Source: JAHECQ01 sp047638695
GTDB lineage: Bacteria > Actinomycetota > Acidimicrobiia > Acidimicrobiales > SZUA-35
Assembly: GCA_047638695.1 (NCBI GenBank)
Contig: JBLINY010000011.1
Coordinates: forward strand, 7,803 to 71,802
Length of the DNA stretch: 64,000 nt
Reading direction: 5' to 3'
Shown: in pieces, positions 8,499-16,358 of the stretch
Layout of the letters: each line of letters starts with the position of its first letter
Numbering within the stretch: position 1 is the stretch's first letter
The notes under the pieces: model-generated
Told to the model about the DNA's origin: nothing
Database searches by the model: none
What the model saw: only the letters and a program-made list of their open reading frames with translations
Position numbers and translations under genes: made by a program

Positions 8499-8807
8499 AT
8501 GGGTATCGTGAACACAGTTCGAGCGAAGACGACAACGCTGCTCGAGGGCGGGAAAGAGCGGGCTCGTGCGGCTCGAGTCGATCGAGCACGGTCCCACCTC
8601 TTCCGGGAGCTGGGGCAGCTTTGCTACGACCAGCGCCACGGGATAGCGGGGGCTGAGTTCGACATCGAGCGGGTCATAGCTCTGATCGACGAGTCTGCAT
8701 CGCCGACCAGCTCAGTGACCGAACCCGACATCGACCTGGTAGCGACGCCGGTTGATGCTGGCGAACTGAGTGACGACAAGGCTACGGATTCCTCCCAAAG
8801 GAGTTGA
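8499..8807 (+). CDS. Small hypothetical protein, N-terminal helix-rich
   Basis: 102 residues. The first 70 are predicted helical and basic (KERARAARVDRARSHLFRELGQLCYDQRHG); the tail is acidic and probably disordered. ATG 8499 is preceded by AGAGGACGTGTG. No family recognised. Placement 70 nt after a good DosR-type operator and 58 nt before the NagB-like gene suggests a two-gene stress operon. Confidence 0.65.
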   Translation: MGIVNTVRAKTTTLLEGGKERARAARVDRARSHLFRELGQLCYDQRHGIAGAEFDIERVIALIDESASPTSSVTEPDIDLVATPVDAGELSDDKATDSSQRS

Positions 8808-8865
8808 CCGCCGTCGAAGACCTCGACCGGTGTATTCATCATCAAGGACTGATTGGGAGTGACGA

Positions 8866-9606
8866 GTGCATGTGGTCATCGTGCCATCGCCGGTCGAGGG
8901 GTCTGAGTACGTTGTTGATGTGATGACCGCGCGAGTCACGCCGACCGGGCCGGTGGTCCTGGGAATTGCCGCTGGGGCTACTCCGCGACTGGTCTATGAG
9001 CGTTTCGTTCAATCCGGACCGGACCTCAGGGAGGTCGATTTTGTGCTCCTTGACGAGTACCTGGGGCTTGAGTCTGATCACGGCGCCAGCTTCCGGCATC
9101 AGATCGACACACAACTCACAACCCCGCTCGGTATCGACAGGGAACGGGTTCATTCGCTGGACGGCCTCGCCGTCAACAGTGCTACCGAGTGCTGGCGATT
9201 CGAGTCTCTAATCAGCGAACTTGGTGGCGTCGACTGGCAGCTGCTCGGGCTCGGCACGAATGGTCACATTGCCTTCAACGAGCCTGGCTCGGCCCACAAC
9301 TCGGTCACGCGAATGGTTGAGCTGGCTGAAGCGAGCCGTCGGGCCAATCAGCGAGCCTTTGCCGACCTTGAGTCAGTTCCTCGATATGCCCTTACCCAGG
9401 GCATTGGCACCATCATGGGAGCCGGGTCGTTGCTGCTGCTGGCGTTCGGCCCAGACAAGGCCCGGGCCGTTCGGGCCATGATCGAGGGACCAGTCACCGT
9501 GGCAGTTCCCGCTAGTGCACTGCAGCTTCACGCCGACGCAACGGTCGTGATCGATCGAGCAGCGGCAGCACTGCTCGAGGGGGTTCAAACGATCACCTCT
9601 CAGTAG
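8866..9606 (+). CDS. nagB: Glucosamine-6-phosphate deaminase/isomerase-like protein
   Basis: 246 residues with the NagB/6-phosphogluconolactonase fold. Key blocks: GIAAGATPRLVYERF (phosphate-binding loop), FVLLDEYLGL with the catalytic Asp-Glu pair, and LGLGTNGHIAFNEPGS with the catalytic His. NagB converts glucosamine-6-P to fructose-6-P and ammonia, feeding wall amino sugars into glycolysis. GTG 8866 follows GGGAG. The symbol is a family assignment; a different sugar-phosphate isomerase activity remains possible. The 3' end overlaps the convergent gene by 14 bp. Confidence 0.8.
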   Translation: MHVVIVPSPVEGSEYVVDVMTARVTPTGPVVLGIAAGATPRLVYERFVQSGPDLREVDFVLLDEYLGLESDHGASFRHQIDTQLTTPLGIDRERVHSLDGLAVNSATECWRFESLISELGGVDWQLLGLGTNGHIAFNEPGSAHNSVTRMVELAEASRRANQRAFADLESVPRYALTQGIGTIMGAGSLLLLAFGPDKARAVRAMIEGPVTVAVPASALQLHADATVVIDRAAAALLEGVQTITSQ

Positions 9607-10048
9607 AGGCCGCAATGGTCGGCCGGATTCGCCGGCCCGAAACGTGGAGCGGTGAGATACGGAACAAACGATTCCGTTCGCCATCCGCCCAGGGCTCCAC
9701 GAGGAGCCTCTCGGCCGCCAGGACCTCGTCTGATAAGACGATCTCCTCGGCCGGTCCCCGGACGACCACGCTCCATCCTGAGTGCCGCATTTCCTCGAGG
9801 TCATCGACCTCAAAAGCGACGGCCGGGCCAAGCGTGGCAGCAGCTAGCTTCAGCCCGGCCGCGGTCTTGACGACGATGGTCTCGTCCTCAAGTCGGAAGT
9901 TGACCGGGAAGATGTCGGGGCTGTTGGCGATGGAAACAGCGAGCCGTCCGACTCGCTTCGTGCCCAGGAGCTGCCAGCACTCGTCCTCGGTCAAATGTTC
10001 CATTCCGTCACTACGGTCGCTGGCGAGGTGCTGGTTTGAAGCTGTCAT
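9593..10048 (-). CDS. Pyridoxamine 5'-phosphate oxidase-like flavin/F420-binding protein
   Basis: 151 residues, split-barrel fold: VGRLAVSIANSPDIFPVNF and ETIVVKTAAGLKLAA opening, VAFEVDDLEEMRHSGWSVVVRG in the middle, and LFRISPLHVSGRRI at the end. Members reduce or bind small molecules with FMN or F420, and several are in the mycobacterial DosR regulon. ATG 10048 is exactly 36 nt after a perfect operator, and GATAGAAC lies 2 nt before it, so a leaderless transcript is likely. The C-terminal half of the USP fusion at 49829 is a paralogue. Confidence 0.82.
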   Translation of the reverse strand: MTASNQHLASDRSDGMEHLTEDECWQLLGTKRVGRLAVSIANSPDIFPVNFRLEDETIVVKTAAGLKLAAATLGPAVAFEVDDLEEMRHSGWSVVVRGPAEEIVLSDEVLAAERLLVEPWADGERNRLFRISPLHVSGRRIRPTIAASTER

Positions 10049-10084
10049 GGGTTCTATCGCAGCAGGAGCAGTCTTCTCGGCCCA

Positions 10085-10098
10085 GGGCCAAAGGTCCC
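10085..10098 (-). promoter_or_regulatory. DosR-type operator, 36 nt before the PNPOx-like gene
   Basis: Plus strand GGGCCAAAGGTCCC; toward the gene GGGACCTTTGGCCC. Full match in both half-sites. Confidence 0.82.
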
Positions 10099-10105
10099 GC
10101 ACGGC

Positions 10106-10969
10106 TCAGGAGGCCCTCGATCGATCGCAGCGGTCCGGGCTCGGTTCGGCCGTCGGGTCAGCGGTCGGCCCCGTCTTGAGGCGAAGGCGTAGATCGATGG
10201 TGCTCCTCCGCTCGTGGTGCTGGACCTGAGGCTCGGTCTGGCTCTCCGATCCGATTGTCTTGGGAAACGGTCCCGTCGCCTTTTCGAGGCGCAATGCAAG
10301 CACGAGGCCGATTGCCGCGATGAGTCCGCCAGCTATTGCGTCGACGACATAGTGATTTGCGGTGATCACGACGGCCGAGGCCATCAGGATTGGCCCAACG
10401 ATGGCGTACATCTGAGCCAACCGGGAATGCGCGACGCGGTAAATGACCATGCCGACCAGCAAATTCCAACCGAAGTGCAAACTTGGTAGAGCGGCGTACT
10501 TGTTGACAAGCCCGGGTGGTTGGAGCACTCGATAGCTGTGCGAGCGTTCCGTCACGGTGTCCACGAAACCGGGCAAGAGCCGAGGAGGAGCGACCGGGTA
10601 GGTGACGAAAATGACTAGTCCGATCGCCCCCGAGATGAACATTGCGTTTCGCAGCAGGACGTAGTCTTTTCGGTGACGGGCGAACAACCAGACGAGGCTT
10701 GCGATGATGACCGGCCAATGACCCCAGATGTAGATCCAGTTGGCCAGCGTCACGACCCAGTCGTGGTCGAGAAGCTTGTGTTGAAGTGAGGCTTCGACGT
10801 CGAGCCCGAGTCGGGCCTCGAGACGCAAGAGATGTCTGCCGCTGGCGATAGCTTCCGTCTCATCGCCCTCGGTGAGGCCGCGGACACCGAAGTACAGCAG
10901 GATTGCGCCAGCAATGAGGCCAACCTGAAACGCCAGCGAGCGAACCCATCCCGGTTGCTTCGTCATCAC
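10106..10969 (-). CDS. PAP2-superfamily membrane phosphatase/phosphotransferase
   Basis: 287 residues with about six TM helices and a disordered basic tail from about 235. The active-site motifs of the superfamily are visible: YAALPSLHFGWNLL (SxxH-type motif) and ANHYVVDAIAGG (the nucleophilic-His motif HxxxD). Resembles inositol phosphotransferase-like PAP2 proteins acting on lipid phosphates in the membrane. Start GTG 10969 or ATG 10966. An operator overlapping the end of the convergently placed USP gene lies 40-43 nt upstream. Confidence 0.82.
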   Translation of the reverse strand: MMTKQPGWVRSLAFQVGLIAGAILLYFGVRGLTEGDETEAIASGRHLLRLEARLGLDVEASLQHKLLDHDWVVTLANWIYIWGHWPVIIASLVWLFARHRKDYVLLRNAMFISGAIGLVIFVTYPVAPPRLLPGFVDTVTERSHSYRVLQPPGLVNKYAALPSLHFGWNLLVGMVIYRVAHSRLAQMYAIVGPILMASAVVITANHYVVDAIAGGLIAAIGLVLALRLEKATGPFPKTIGSESQTEPQVQHHERRSTIDLRLRLKTGPTADPTAEPSPDRCDRSRAS

Positions 10970-11009
10970 TGGTCAGCCGTTCTCACCCGGTAACCAATCC
11001 TTTTGAATG

Positions 11010-11023
11010 AGGACCGCAGTCAC
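11010..11023 (-). promoter_or_regulatory. Candidate DosR-type operator for the PAP2 gene
   Basis: Plus strand AGGACCGCAGTCAC; toward the gene GTGACTGCGGTCCT. It overlaps the last codon of the USP gene ending at 11020. Spacing to ATG 10966 is 43 nt, slightly outside the usual 35-36. Confidence 0.5.
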
Positions 11024-11505
11024 GAGGTGCTGCCGCTCGGGGCCGGGACGATGAGGAGCGGACAAGTCAGGTGATGAGCGGCGTAGGTCGTTACCGAGCC
11101 GAGAAGTAGACCCTTGAACCCGCCGAGGCCGCGAGAGCCGAGAACGACCAACTCGGCTGGTTCGCCTCCGTCGCCTCCGTCGCCTCCGTCGCCTCCGTCG
11201 GCTCCTTGCGCTGCTCGGATGATCTGTGCGCCGGGGTGGCCGGTGGTGACCTTGTGTGTGACGGTTACGGGGAACCCGTTTGGGTAGTGGCCTTCGAGTT
11301 CTTCTAGTTCCTTCTCGGCAGTCTCTCGTCCAAGGCGTTCAATGTCCTTGAAGAGGGCCGCCGACTCGTAGCCGGTTGTCACGGGGTGAGCGACGTTGTG
11401 AATCGCGAGCAGGCTGGCTCCCCGCCACTCGGCCTCTCGGACAGCCTGGTGGAAGGCGTGGTGCGAGGCTTCAGAGCTATCGAGACCGGCGATGACGTAG
11501 GACAT
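11020..11505 (-). CDS. Single-domain universal stress protein with GGD tract
   Basis: 161 residues, one USP domain: SYVIAGLDSSEASHHAFHQA at the N-terminus and the full ATP signature VVLGSRGLGGFKGLLLGSV near the end. Close paralogue of the USP at 48347; the clear difference is an inserted Gly-Gly-Asp run (residues about 103-114). ATG 11505 is chosen for AAGAGGAG upstream. Divergent from the phosphatidyltransferase gene, with a perfect operator between them. Confidence 0.92.
   Translation of the reverse strand: MSYVIAGLDSSEASHHAFHQAVREAEWRGASLLAIHNVAHPVTTGYESAALFKDIERLGRETAEKELEELEGHYPNGFPVTVTHKVTTGHPGAQIIRAAQGADGGDGGDGGDGGEPAELVVLGSRGLGGFKGLLLGSVTTYAAHHLTCPLLIVPAPSGSTS
11162..11197. repeat. 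In-frame 9-bp microsatellite, four copies
   Basis: Four consecutive TCGCCTCCG units inside the USP gene, encoding repeated Gly-Gly-Asp on the minus strand. The paralogue at 48347 has a single GVDGGE here, so the array is an expansion in this copy. Confidence 0.9.
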
Positions 11506-11566
11506 GGTGCGGCTCCTCTTCTGGGTTGACCACTTCGATCGTGAACCCCATACCCGAGAACGGGGA

Positions 11567-11580
11567 GGGTCCAAGGACCC
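11567..11580. promoter_or_regulatory. DosR-type operator between divergent USP and phosphatidyltransferase genes
   Basis: GGGTCCAAGGACCC, a perfect 14-bp inverted repeat. 61 nt before the SD-led USP (minus) and 84 nt before the gene at 11665 (plus); the first distance is the typical one. Confidence 0.8.
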
Positions 11581-11664
11581 TGTCGGTGTGACCCACGTGA
11601 CGGGACGATTGAGCCCAGTGCGACAGCGCACGGCGTCGCTGCATGGCTGCGCAAGTGGGATTGG

Positions 11665-12282
11665 ATGGATTTGGCGATGTTCGATGGATACTGGCGCTCA
11701 GCGGTCGAGGCACGAGTCGATCCCGTCGGTGTGCGGCTGGCGAAGTCGGGAGTTACTGCCAACGCCCTCACGGCTGCTGGCGTCGTCCTCGCTGGTTGTT
11801 CTGCGATCGCTGTGGGTAGTGGGCGGCTTGGCCTGGGGTTTGTTCTGTTGGTGACGGCTGCTTTGCCCGATCTGTTTGATGGTCCGGTGGCAAAGGCCAC
11901 AGGGCCGACGACGCGTCGGGGTGCGTTCTTCGACTCGACCGCTGACCGAGTAACCGACAGCCTCCTCATCGGCGGTGTCATCTGGCATCTGCAGAACGAC
12001 CCGAACCGGCACCTCAGCATGCTGGGCGTTGCGATCTTGGCTGCTTCCTGGTTGGTCTCCTATCAACGAGCGAAGGCTGAGTCGCTGGGGTTTGATGCGA
12101 AAGGTGGAGTGATGGAACGAGCGGAACGAATTGTTGTTCTCGCGTTCGGGCTCGCCATTCCCAGTGTGCTGGTGGCCGTCCTCTGGCTCATGCTTGCGCT
12201 GACGTTTGCAACCGCGGTCCAGCGGTTCATCAAGGTCTGGCGTCAGGCGTCCACTCAGCCCGATCCGACAGCCGCTCTCTAG
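11665..12282 (+). CDS. CDP-alcohol phosphatidyltransferase
   Basis: 205 residues, about five TM helices. The family signature D-G-x2-A-R-x8-9-G-x3-D-x3-D appears as LFDGPVAKATGPTTRRGAFF followed by DSTADRVTD, with Lys replacing the Arg after Ala. It condenses CDP-diacylglycerol with an alcohol (inositol phosphate or glycerol-3-phosphate) at the membrane; the acceptor is undetermined. A later ATG (MFDGYW) is possible. The stop codon is inside a 13-bp tandem repeat. Confidence 0.85.
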   Translation: MDLAMFDGYWRSAVEARVDPVGVRLAKSGVTANALTAAGVVLAGCSAIAVGSGRLGLGFVLLVTAALPDLFDGPVAKATGPTTRRGAFFDSTADRVTDSLLIGGVIWHLQNDPNRHLSMLGVAILAASWLVSYQRAKAESLGFDAKGGVMERAERIVVLAFGLAIPSVLVAVLWLMLALTFATAVQRFIKVWRQASTQPDPTAAL

Positions 12283-12313
12283 CTGGGCTCTCTAGCTGGG
12301 CTCTCTAGCTGGG
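12275..12313. repeat. Three tandem copies of a 13-bp unit at a stop codon
   Basis: CTCTCTAGCTGGG repeated perfectly three times. The first copy carries the TAG stop of the phosphatidyltransferase gene, so the duplication extends only the 3' untranslated side. Confidence 0.92.
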
Positions 12314-12332
12314 CTGTCTATTGGGTGGGTGA

Positions 12333-13952
12333 TCAGGCCGAGCGAAGAACGACCGCTTGCTCGCCCTCGAGTGTCAGGTCGCCAGCGTTCGTCGGCTTTG
12401 AGGGATGGGTCGAGAAGAGAACGGGGTCGCCGCCTTGAGCTCCCACCTTCTTTGAAATCGTTTTCGGCAATGGGATGGAGCTGCCAGAGGTATTGGCCAC
12501 TACCAGGATGCCAGGACGACAAAACGCCACAACGCTGGCGTCTCCGAGATCGATCCATTCCACCGGCTCGGGCGACCGCAGTCCGAGGTGGGTGTGGCGA
12601 AGTTGCACCAGCCGACGGTAGCGATTGAGCCAACTCTCGTCGTTGGCTGCTTGTTCGGCGACGGTATCGGCGCTGGTTCGGCCGCCGTGAGGAAGCCAGG
12701 TTTCGGCTGAGGTGGAGAACCCGAAACCGGGTCCGGGGTGCCAGGGCATGGGTGTCCGACAACCGTCGCGGCCGGCATCGACCAGGCTGGTGACCGGGTC
12801 GAGCTTGTCGCTGGGCGAGACCACTCCGTCCAGCAACCCAAGTTCTTCCCCTTGGTAGAGGAAGGGAATCCCTGGCAGGCAGAAGAGCAAGGTCGAAAGC
12901 AGCAGAGCCCGGCGTCGACCGAGGTCTCCACCACCAAACCGGCTGGCGGCCCGGGCGACGTCCTGGCTCGAGGTCAGCCAAGCGATAGCCCGGGGGTCGG
13001 TGAGTGTCTCGACGGGGGAGCGGATCGACGATTGGATCTGTTGGCTGTCCCATTCGATGGCTGTCGGACCGAACCAAAAGCCAGCGTCAAGGCCACCTCC
13101 AGACAACAGGCCGGCCAGGCGCTGAGGTTCATCGACGTGGGTCTCGCCAATGAGGACGGCGTCATGGTCGGTGCACAACCGTTTCCAACGCTCGAAGATC
13201 TCGAGCGTCTCGGTTTGGAGAATGTCGTACCGATGGTCGAAGGCGGCCCATTGCTCGTTCCGATCGACCGACGGGTCCCAGGGGTGAAGCACGGGATTGG
13301 ACCTGAGGGCTTGGTCTTTCACCAGTCCCTGGGCAACATCGATACGAAACCCGTCGACGCCACGCTCCAGCCATCCTCCCACGATGGCGTCGAACTCGTC
13401 GCGCACGTTGGAGTTTCGCCAATTCAGATCGGGTTGGCTCGGGAGGAAGAGATGGAGGTAGTTCTGACCGCTCAACTGATCCGCGGTCCACGCCGAGCCA
13501 CCAAAGAAGCTGATCCAGTTGTTGGGTGGACTGCCATCGGGGTGGGGATCGGCCCATAGGTAGTAGTTGCGATGTCTTCCGGTTGGCTCGGCCAAGGCCC
13601 GTTGGAACCAGGGATGAGCGATGCTGGTGTGGTTCGGCACGAGGTCGAGGATGACTCGCATCCCTCGTTGGTGAGCCTCGGCCACGAGATCGTCGAAGGC
13701 TTCGAACCCGCCGTATCTGGGGTCGATCCCCTGGAAGTCGGCAACGTCGTACCCGCCGTCGTTCATGGGGGACGGGTAGAACGGTGTCACCCACAGCAGG
13801 GTGACCCCGAGCTCTTCCAGGTACGGCAGCCGACTGGTGATACCGGCAAGGTCACCCAGTCCGTCACCATCTGAATCGACGAACGACTGCACATAGACGA
13901 CGTAGCCGACAGCATCGTGCCACCAATGTGGCGAATCACCGGACACAGACAC
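12333..13952 (-). CDS. GH13 alpha-glucosidase / trehalose synthase-type enzyme
   Basis: 539 residues, an alpha-amylase-family (beta/alpha)8 barrel. The four conserved regions are present: DLVPNHTS, GFRIDVAQG with the nucleophile Asp, LIGETHVDEP with the acid/base Glu, and a later SSQDVARAASRF region with Asp but not the usual NHD. LLLSTLLFCLPGIPFLYQGEELG is typical of oligo-1,6-glucosidase and trehalose synthase. Likely handles storage alpha-glucan or trehalose. GTG 13952 or GTG 13946; AGGA fits the second. An operator lies 57 nt upstream. Confidence 0.85.
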   Translation of the reverse strand: MSVSGDSPHWWHDAVGYVVYVQSFVDSDGDGLGDLAGITSRLPYLEELGVTLLWVTPFYPSPMNDGGYDVADFQGIDPRYGGFEAFDDLVAEAHQRGMRVILDLVPNHTSIAHPWFQRALAEPTGRHRNYYLWADPHPDGSPPNNWISFFGGSAWTADQLSGQNYLHLFLPSQPDLNWRNSNVRDEFDAIVGGWLERGVDGFRIDVAQGLVKDQALRSNPVLHPWDPSVDRNEQWAAFDHRYDILQTETLEIFERWKRLCTDHDAVLIGETHVDEPQRLAGLLSGGGLDAGFWFGPTAIEWDSQQIQSSIRSPVETLTDPRAIAWLTSSQDVARAASRFGGGDLGRRRALLLSTLLFCLPGIPFLYQGEELGLLDGVVSPSDKLDPVTSLVDAGRDGCRTPMPWHPGPGFGFSTSAETWLPHGGRTSADTVAEQAANDESWLNRYRRLVQLRHTHLGLRSPEPVEWIDLGDASVVAFCRPGILVVANTSGSSIPLPKTISKKVGAQGGDPVLFSTHPSKPTNAGDLTLEGEQAVVLRSA

Positions 13953-14009
13953 TTCCTGAGTCTTGTCGCGTTCGCGGCCCGTTGTCAGAGTCGGACGTCC
14001 TGATCCGAC

Positions 14010-14023
14010 CTGACGAAGGTCCC
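14010..14023 (-). promoter_or_regulatory. DosR-type operator before the GH13 gene
   Basis: Plus strand CTGACGAAGGTCCC; toward the gene GGGACCTTCGTCAG. Perfect proximal pattern GGGACCTTCG, weaker right half. 57 nt to the start. Confidence 0.6.
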
Positions 14024-14040
14024 TAAGGATGCGGGCACTG

Positions 14041-14057
14041 GCCGGACATAGTCCGGC
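14041..14057. other. Inverted repeat, 7-bp arms
   Basis: GCCGGACATAGTCCGGC: arms GCCGGAC/GTCCGGC around ATA. It lies between the end of the HhH gene and the operator of the GH13 gene. No T-tract, so a terminator is unlikely; its GGAC/GTCC core resembles the operator with a 3-nt instead of 4-nt spacer. Confidence 0.6.
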
Positions 14058-14108
14058 TATGGGTGTGATGTTCCGGCGTCCCAGTCTTCGGGCTGCCGAG
14101 CACAGCGA

Positions 14109-15014
14109 TCACCATTCACTCCCATCGCACCGATCGGACCACCCACGAACGACTCGCTGACCGGTCAGCCGACCACGTGTCTCGGTTACGACCGTCCATC
14201 TCCCGTGGTCGGGGGCATCCTCGTAGATGACAACCCAGTCCGTCGTGCGTCCAAGGTCATTGGCGAGCGGAGTGTTCGAGTAAACAGCGGTGAAGTGCCG
14301 GCCGTCCCTCGCTGTATGGAGCACGGGGAGGGTCACTTTACGCTGGGGGTTGAACCGGCTTGGAACGATCGTTGGAAGTCGGCCGGCCGCCGCCTTTTGG
14401 CGGTACTCGCAATCGATGTCTAGGAGTTCTCCGACCGATAGGGGCCGTCGGCCAGCGACGTCGTACCGCCACTGTTGGCCCCTGAATCCGAGGCGCCCGG
14501 CCAGATTGTCCTTCACCGATTGCACCCGCTTCGGTCCGAAGCCCCTCATCTTTGCAAGGCGGCCGTTTCGTGCAGCTAGCTCGAGGTCTTCGAGCGTTTC
14601 GACTCCGAGTTCTAGGTGAATGCGTGTGGCCAGCCCAGGTCCTATCCCAGCGACGGTGCTCAAAAGACGCTCGGGTTCGACGTCACCCTCCAAACGGTCG
14701 AGCCACCGCCATCGGCCGACCTCGACCAGATCGGCGATGGCGAGGGCGAAGCTGCGGCCGATGCCCGGCAGCGCCACGAGTCCGTCGAGGCCTTGGCGTC
14801 GGTAGATCGACGAAGCCGGTTCACCAAGCTGCAGCAACTCGTCGGCCGCCCGCCGATATGCCCGCACTCGGTGGCGGTCGGCGCGTTGCGTTTCGAGGAG
14901 GTCGGCGGCCCGGCGAAGCTGGCGGGCCATTTCCCGGTTGAATCGCTGGTCGGGTTGCTTTGTCAGCGACGGAATCGTCGCTTCTGGCTGTCGGAGTGTG
15001 TCGTCCGGACCCAT
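14109..15014 (-). CDS. PolX-like helix-hairpin-helix protein lacking the polymerase domain
   Basis: 301 residues. The N-terminal half matches the HhH region of family X polymerases: FNREMARQLRRAADLLETQRA, then two hairpins with LVALPGIGRSFALAIADLVEVGR and VAGIGPGLATRIHLELGVETLEDLE, then GFGPKRVQSVKDNL. The palm (nucleotidyltransferase) domain is absent. Residues about 170-300 form another module ending in DWVVIYEDAPDHGRWTVVTE. Probably a DNA-binding repair accessory. No operator seen upstream. Confidence 0.78.
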   Translation of the reverse strand: MGPDDTLRQPEATIPSLTKQPDQRFNREMARQLRRAADLLETQRADRHRVRAYRRAADELLQLGEPASSIYRRQGLDGLVALPGIGRSFALAIADLVEVGRWRWLDRLEGDVEPERLLSTVAGIGPGLATRIHLELGVETLEDLELAARNGRLAKMRGFGPKRVQSVKDNLAGRLGFRGQQWRYDVAGRRPLSVGELLDIDCEYRQKAAAGRLPTIVPSRFNPQRKVTLPVLHTARDGRHFTAVYSNTPLANDLGRTTDWVVIYEDAPDHGRWTVVTETRGRLTGQRVVRGWSDRCDGSEW

Positions 15015-15695
15015 GGTTTGTCTTTCGGTGGTTCGAGATCAGGGGCGAGGGGTTCCTGTTGGGTGGGAGGTGGGCCGAGGTGTCGATGCCCGCTGGCATG
15101 GCCGTCGGCCGCTTTGTGCAAGGGACTCGGCTGGCTCGGTCGCCGCTTCAAGGCCCTCGCCACGCCGTCGGTGACGATCTGAATTCTGGCGGTGATGGTC
15201 ATGAACCCAAGTTTCTGACAGCGGGCACGATGTGAGTAGAGCCCAAGGCCCCTACTCCGAGTTCAACAGTCGGTCGAACGCAGATGGTTCGAATCGGCGC
15301 AATGGCGCTATAGCCGGCGCAGGGCCAGGAGCGGGGTTACGGCACTCGAGGCGGTGCCTTCACGGGCCTAGACCAAACCCGCATCTTGATCGACGATGTC
15401 GAAACGACCAGCTGGACCCCGCAGGCCGATGCGCTCGTCTCCGGCTCGATGGCACTCCCATCGAGCCTTGACCGCACCTGACACCGCCACCGCAGCAGGT
15501 TGGAACTTCTGAGGTTGCGCACTGGCGCTCCTGGCCCGGTTGGGCTGGATCTTGGGAGGCGAAGGCCGGGCTATACTTCTGCATTCATGCGACCGGCAGT
15601 GCTCCTGGGAAACGCGGCGTCGAAAGAGAGAGCCCTTCTTGCTATCACCGCTCGTAGTGCCTGGCCCGCTCGCAGTGATCCGCCACTCGTGGCTC
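15015..15695. other. 680-bp stretch without a convincing gene
   Basis: Open frames here are short and compositionally poor. Visible elements: an operator-like AGAGCCCAAGGCCC at 15238-15251 followed 32 nt later by an ATG that opens only a 9-codon frame; protein-like fragments in that frame after its stop (TRILIDDVETTSWTPQADAL), suggesting a decayed gene; a strong hairpin at 15443-15467; and a TATACT at 15572-15577 just before the next gene. Best read as a degraded locus plus the promoter region of the membrane protein. Confidence 0.5.
15443..15467. terminator. 10-bp hairpin, possible terminator
   Basis: GGCTCGATGG and CCATCGAGCC, perfectly complementary, flank a CACTC loop. TTG follows rather than a run of T, so it is a terminator-like hairpin, not a canonical intrinsic terminator. 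Confidence 0.5.
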
Positions 15696-16295
15696 ATGGT
15701 CCTCGAAGGGAAAGTCATCCCCCTTGTGGTCTTCGTCGGAGCGCTTCAGCTGATCGGAGTCACCGGCGGACTGCTCGCCGCTTTGGCCTGGTCGCTCACC
15801 GCTGTGCTCTTTCGACTGGCTACCGGCCGTGCCGTGTCCGGCCTTCTCATCATCGGCACTCTGGGGCTGGCAGCCCGCACCACCTTGGCATTGGCTACGG
15901 GAAGTCTGGTGGTCTATTTCCTCCAGCCCACCCTCAGCACGGCGCTGGTCGGCATAGCTTTTCTCGTATCGATTCCAATGGGCCGCCCGCTGGCGGCCCG
16001 CTTGGCCCACGACTTCTGCCCTTTTGATGACGAAACCGCAGATCACCCGATGCTGAAGTTGTTCTTCCTGAGGTTGTCGACACTGTGGGCCATCACCAGC
16101 CTGCTCAACGCAGGCCTGACACTTTGGCTGATGCTCACCCAGCCGATCACGACGTTCGTCGTGATCAAGTCGTTTCTTGGTCCGTCGTTCACCGCCGCCA
16201 CATTGGCCATAGCCGTGCTCTGGTTCAGGTCCAAGATGCGGCGAGCCGGGCTTGGTCTCGAATTCGGCTCGACGATGACGGTGGCTGCCAGATGA
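15696..16295 (+). CDS. VC0807-like/septation-protein-like membrane protein
   Basis: 199 residues from ATG 15696, about six TM helices (VIPLVVFVGALQLIGVTGG onward). Layout and the loop RLAHDFCPFDDE resemble the VC0807 family of small integral membrane proteins of unknown function. The start is uncertain: GTG 15675 (IRHSWLMVLEGK) is in frame, and the frame is open to 15540. A TATACT at 15572 precedes an ATG in another frame, so a frameshift near the 5' end is also possible. Its stop codon lies in a tandem repeat. Confidence 0.6.
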   Translation: MVLEGKVIPLVVFVGALQLIGVTGGLLAALAWSLTAVLFRLATGRAVSGLLIIGTLGLAARTTLALATGSLVVYFLQPTLSTALVGIAFLVSIPMGRPLAARLAHDFCPFDDETADHPMLKLFFLRLSTLWAITSLLNAGLTLWLMLTQPITTFVVIKSFLGPSFTAATLAIAVLWFRSKMRRAGLGLEFGSTMTVAAR

Positions 16296-16336
16296 AACGC
16301 GCTCGAATGAAACGTGCTCGAATGAAACGTGCTCGA
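16292..16336. repeat. Three tandem copies of a 15-bp unit at a stop codon
   Basis: ATGAAACGYGCTCGA three times plus a partial copy. The first copy contains the TGA stop of the membrane protein gene. Confidence 0.92.
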
Positions 16337-16358
16337 ATGAGAGACAGGTAAGGCGTCG

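Noticed and set aside
11618..11664. Leaderless GTG at 11618 near the operator of the phosphatidyltransferase gene
   Set aside because: It is not in frame with the gene at 11665, and its own frame lacks protein character.
15286..15295. GGTTCGAATC, the usual T-loop sequence of a tRNA
   Set aside because: No matching T-stem, anticodon arm or acceptor stem could be paired around it.
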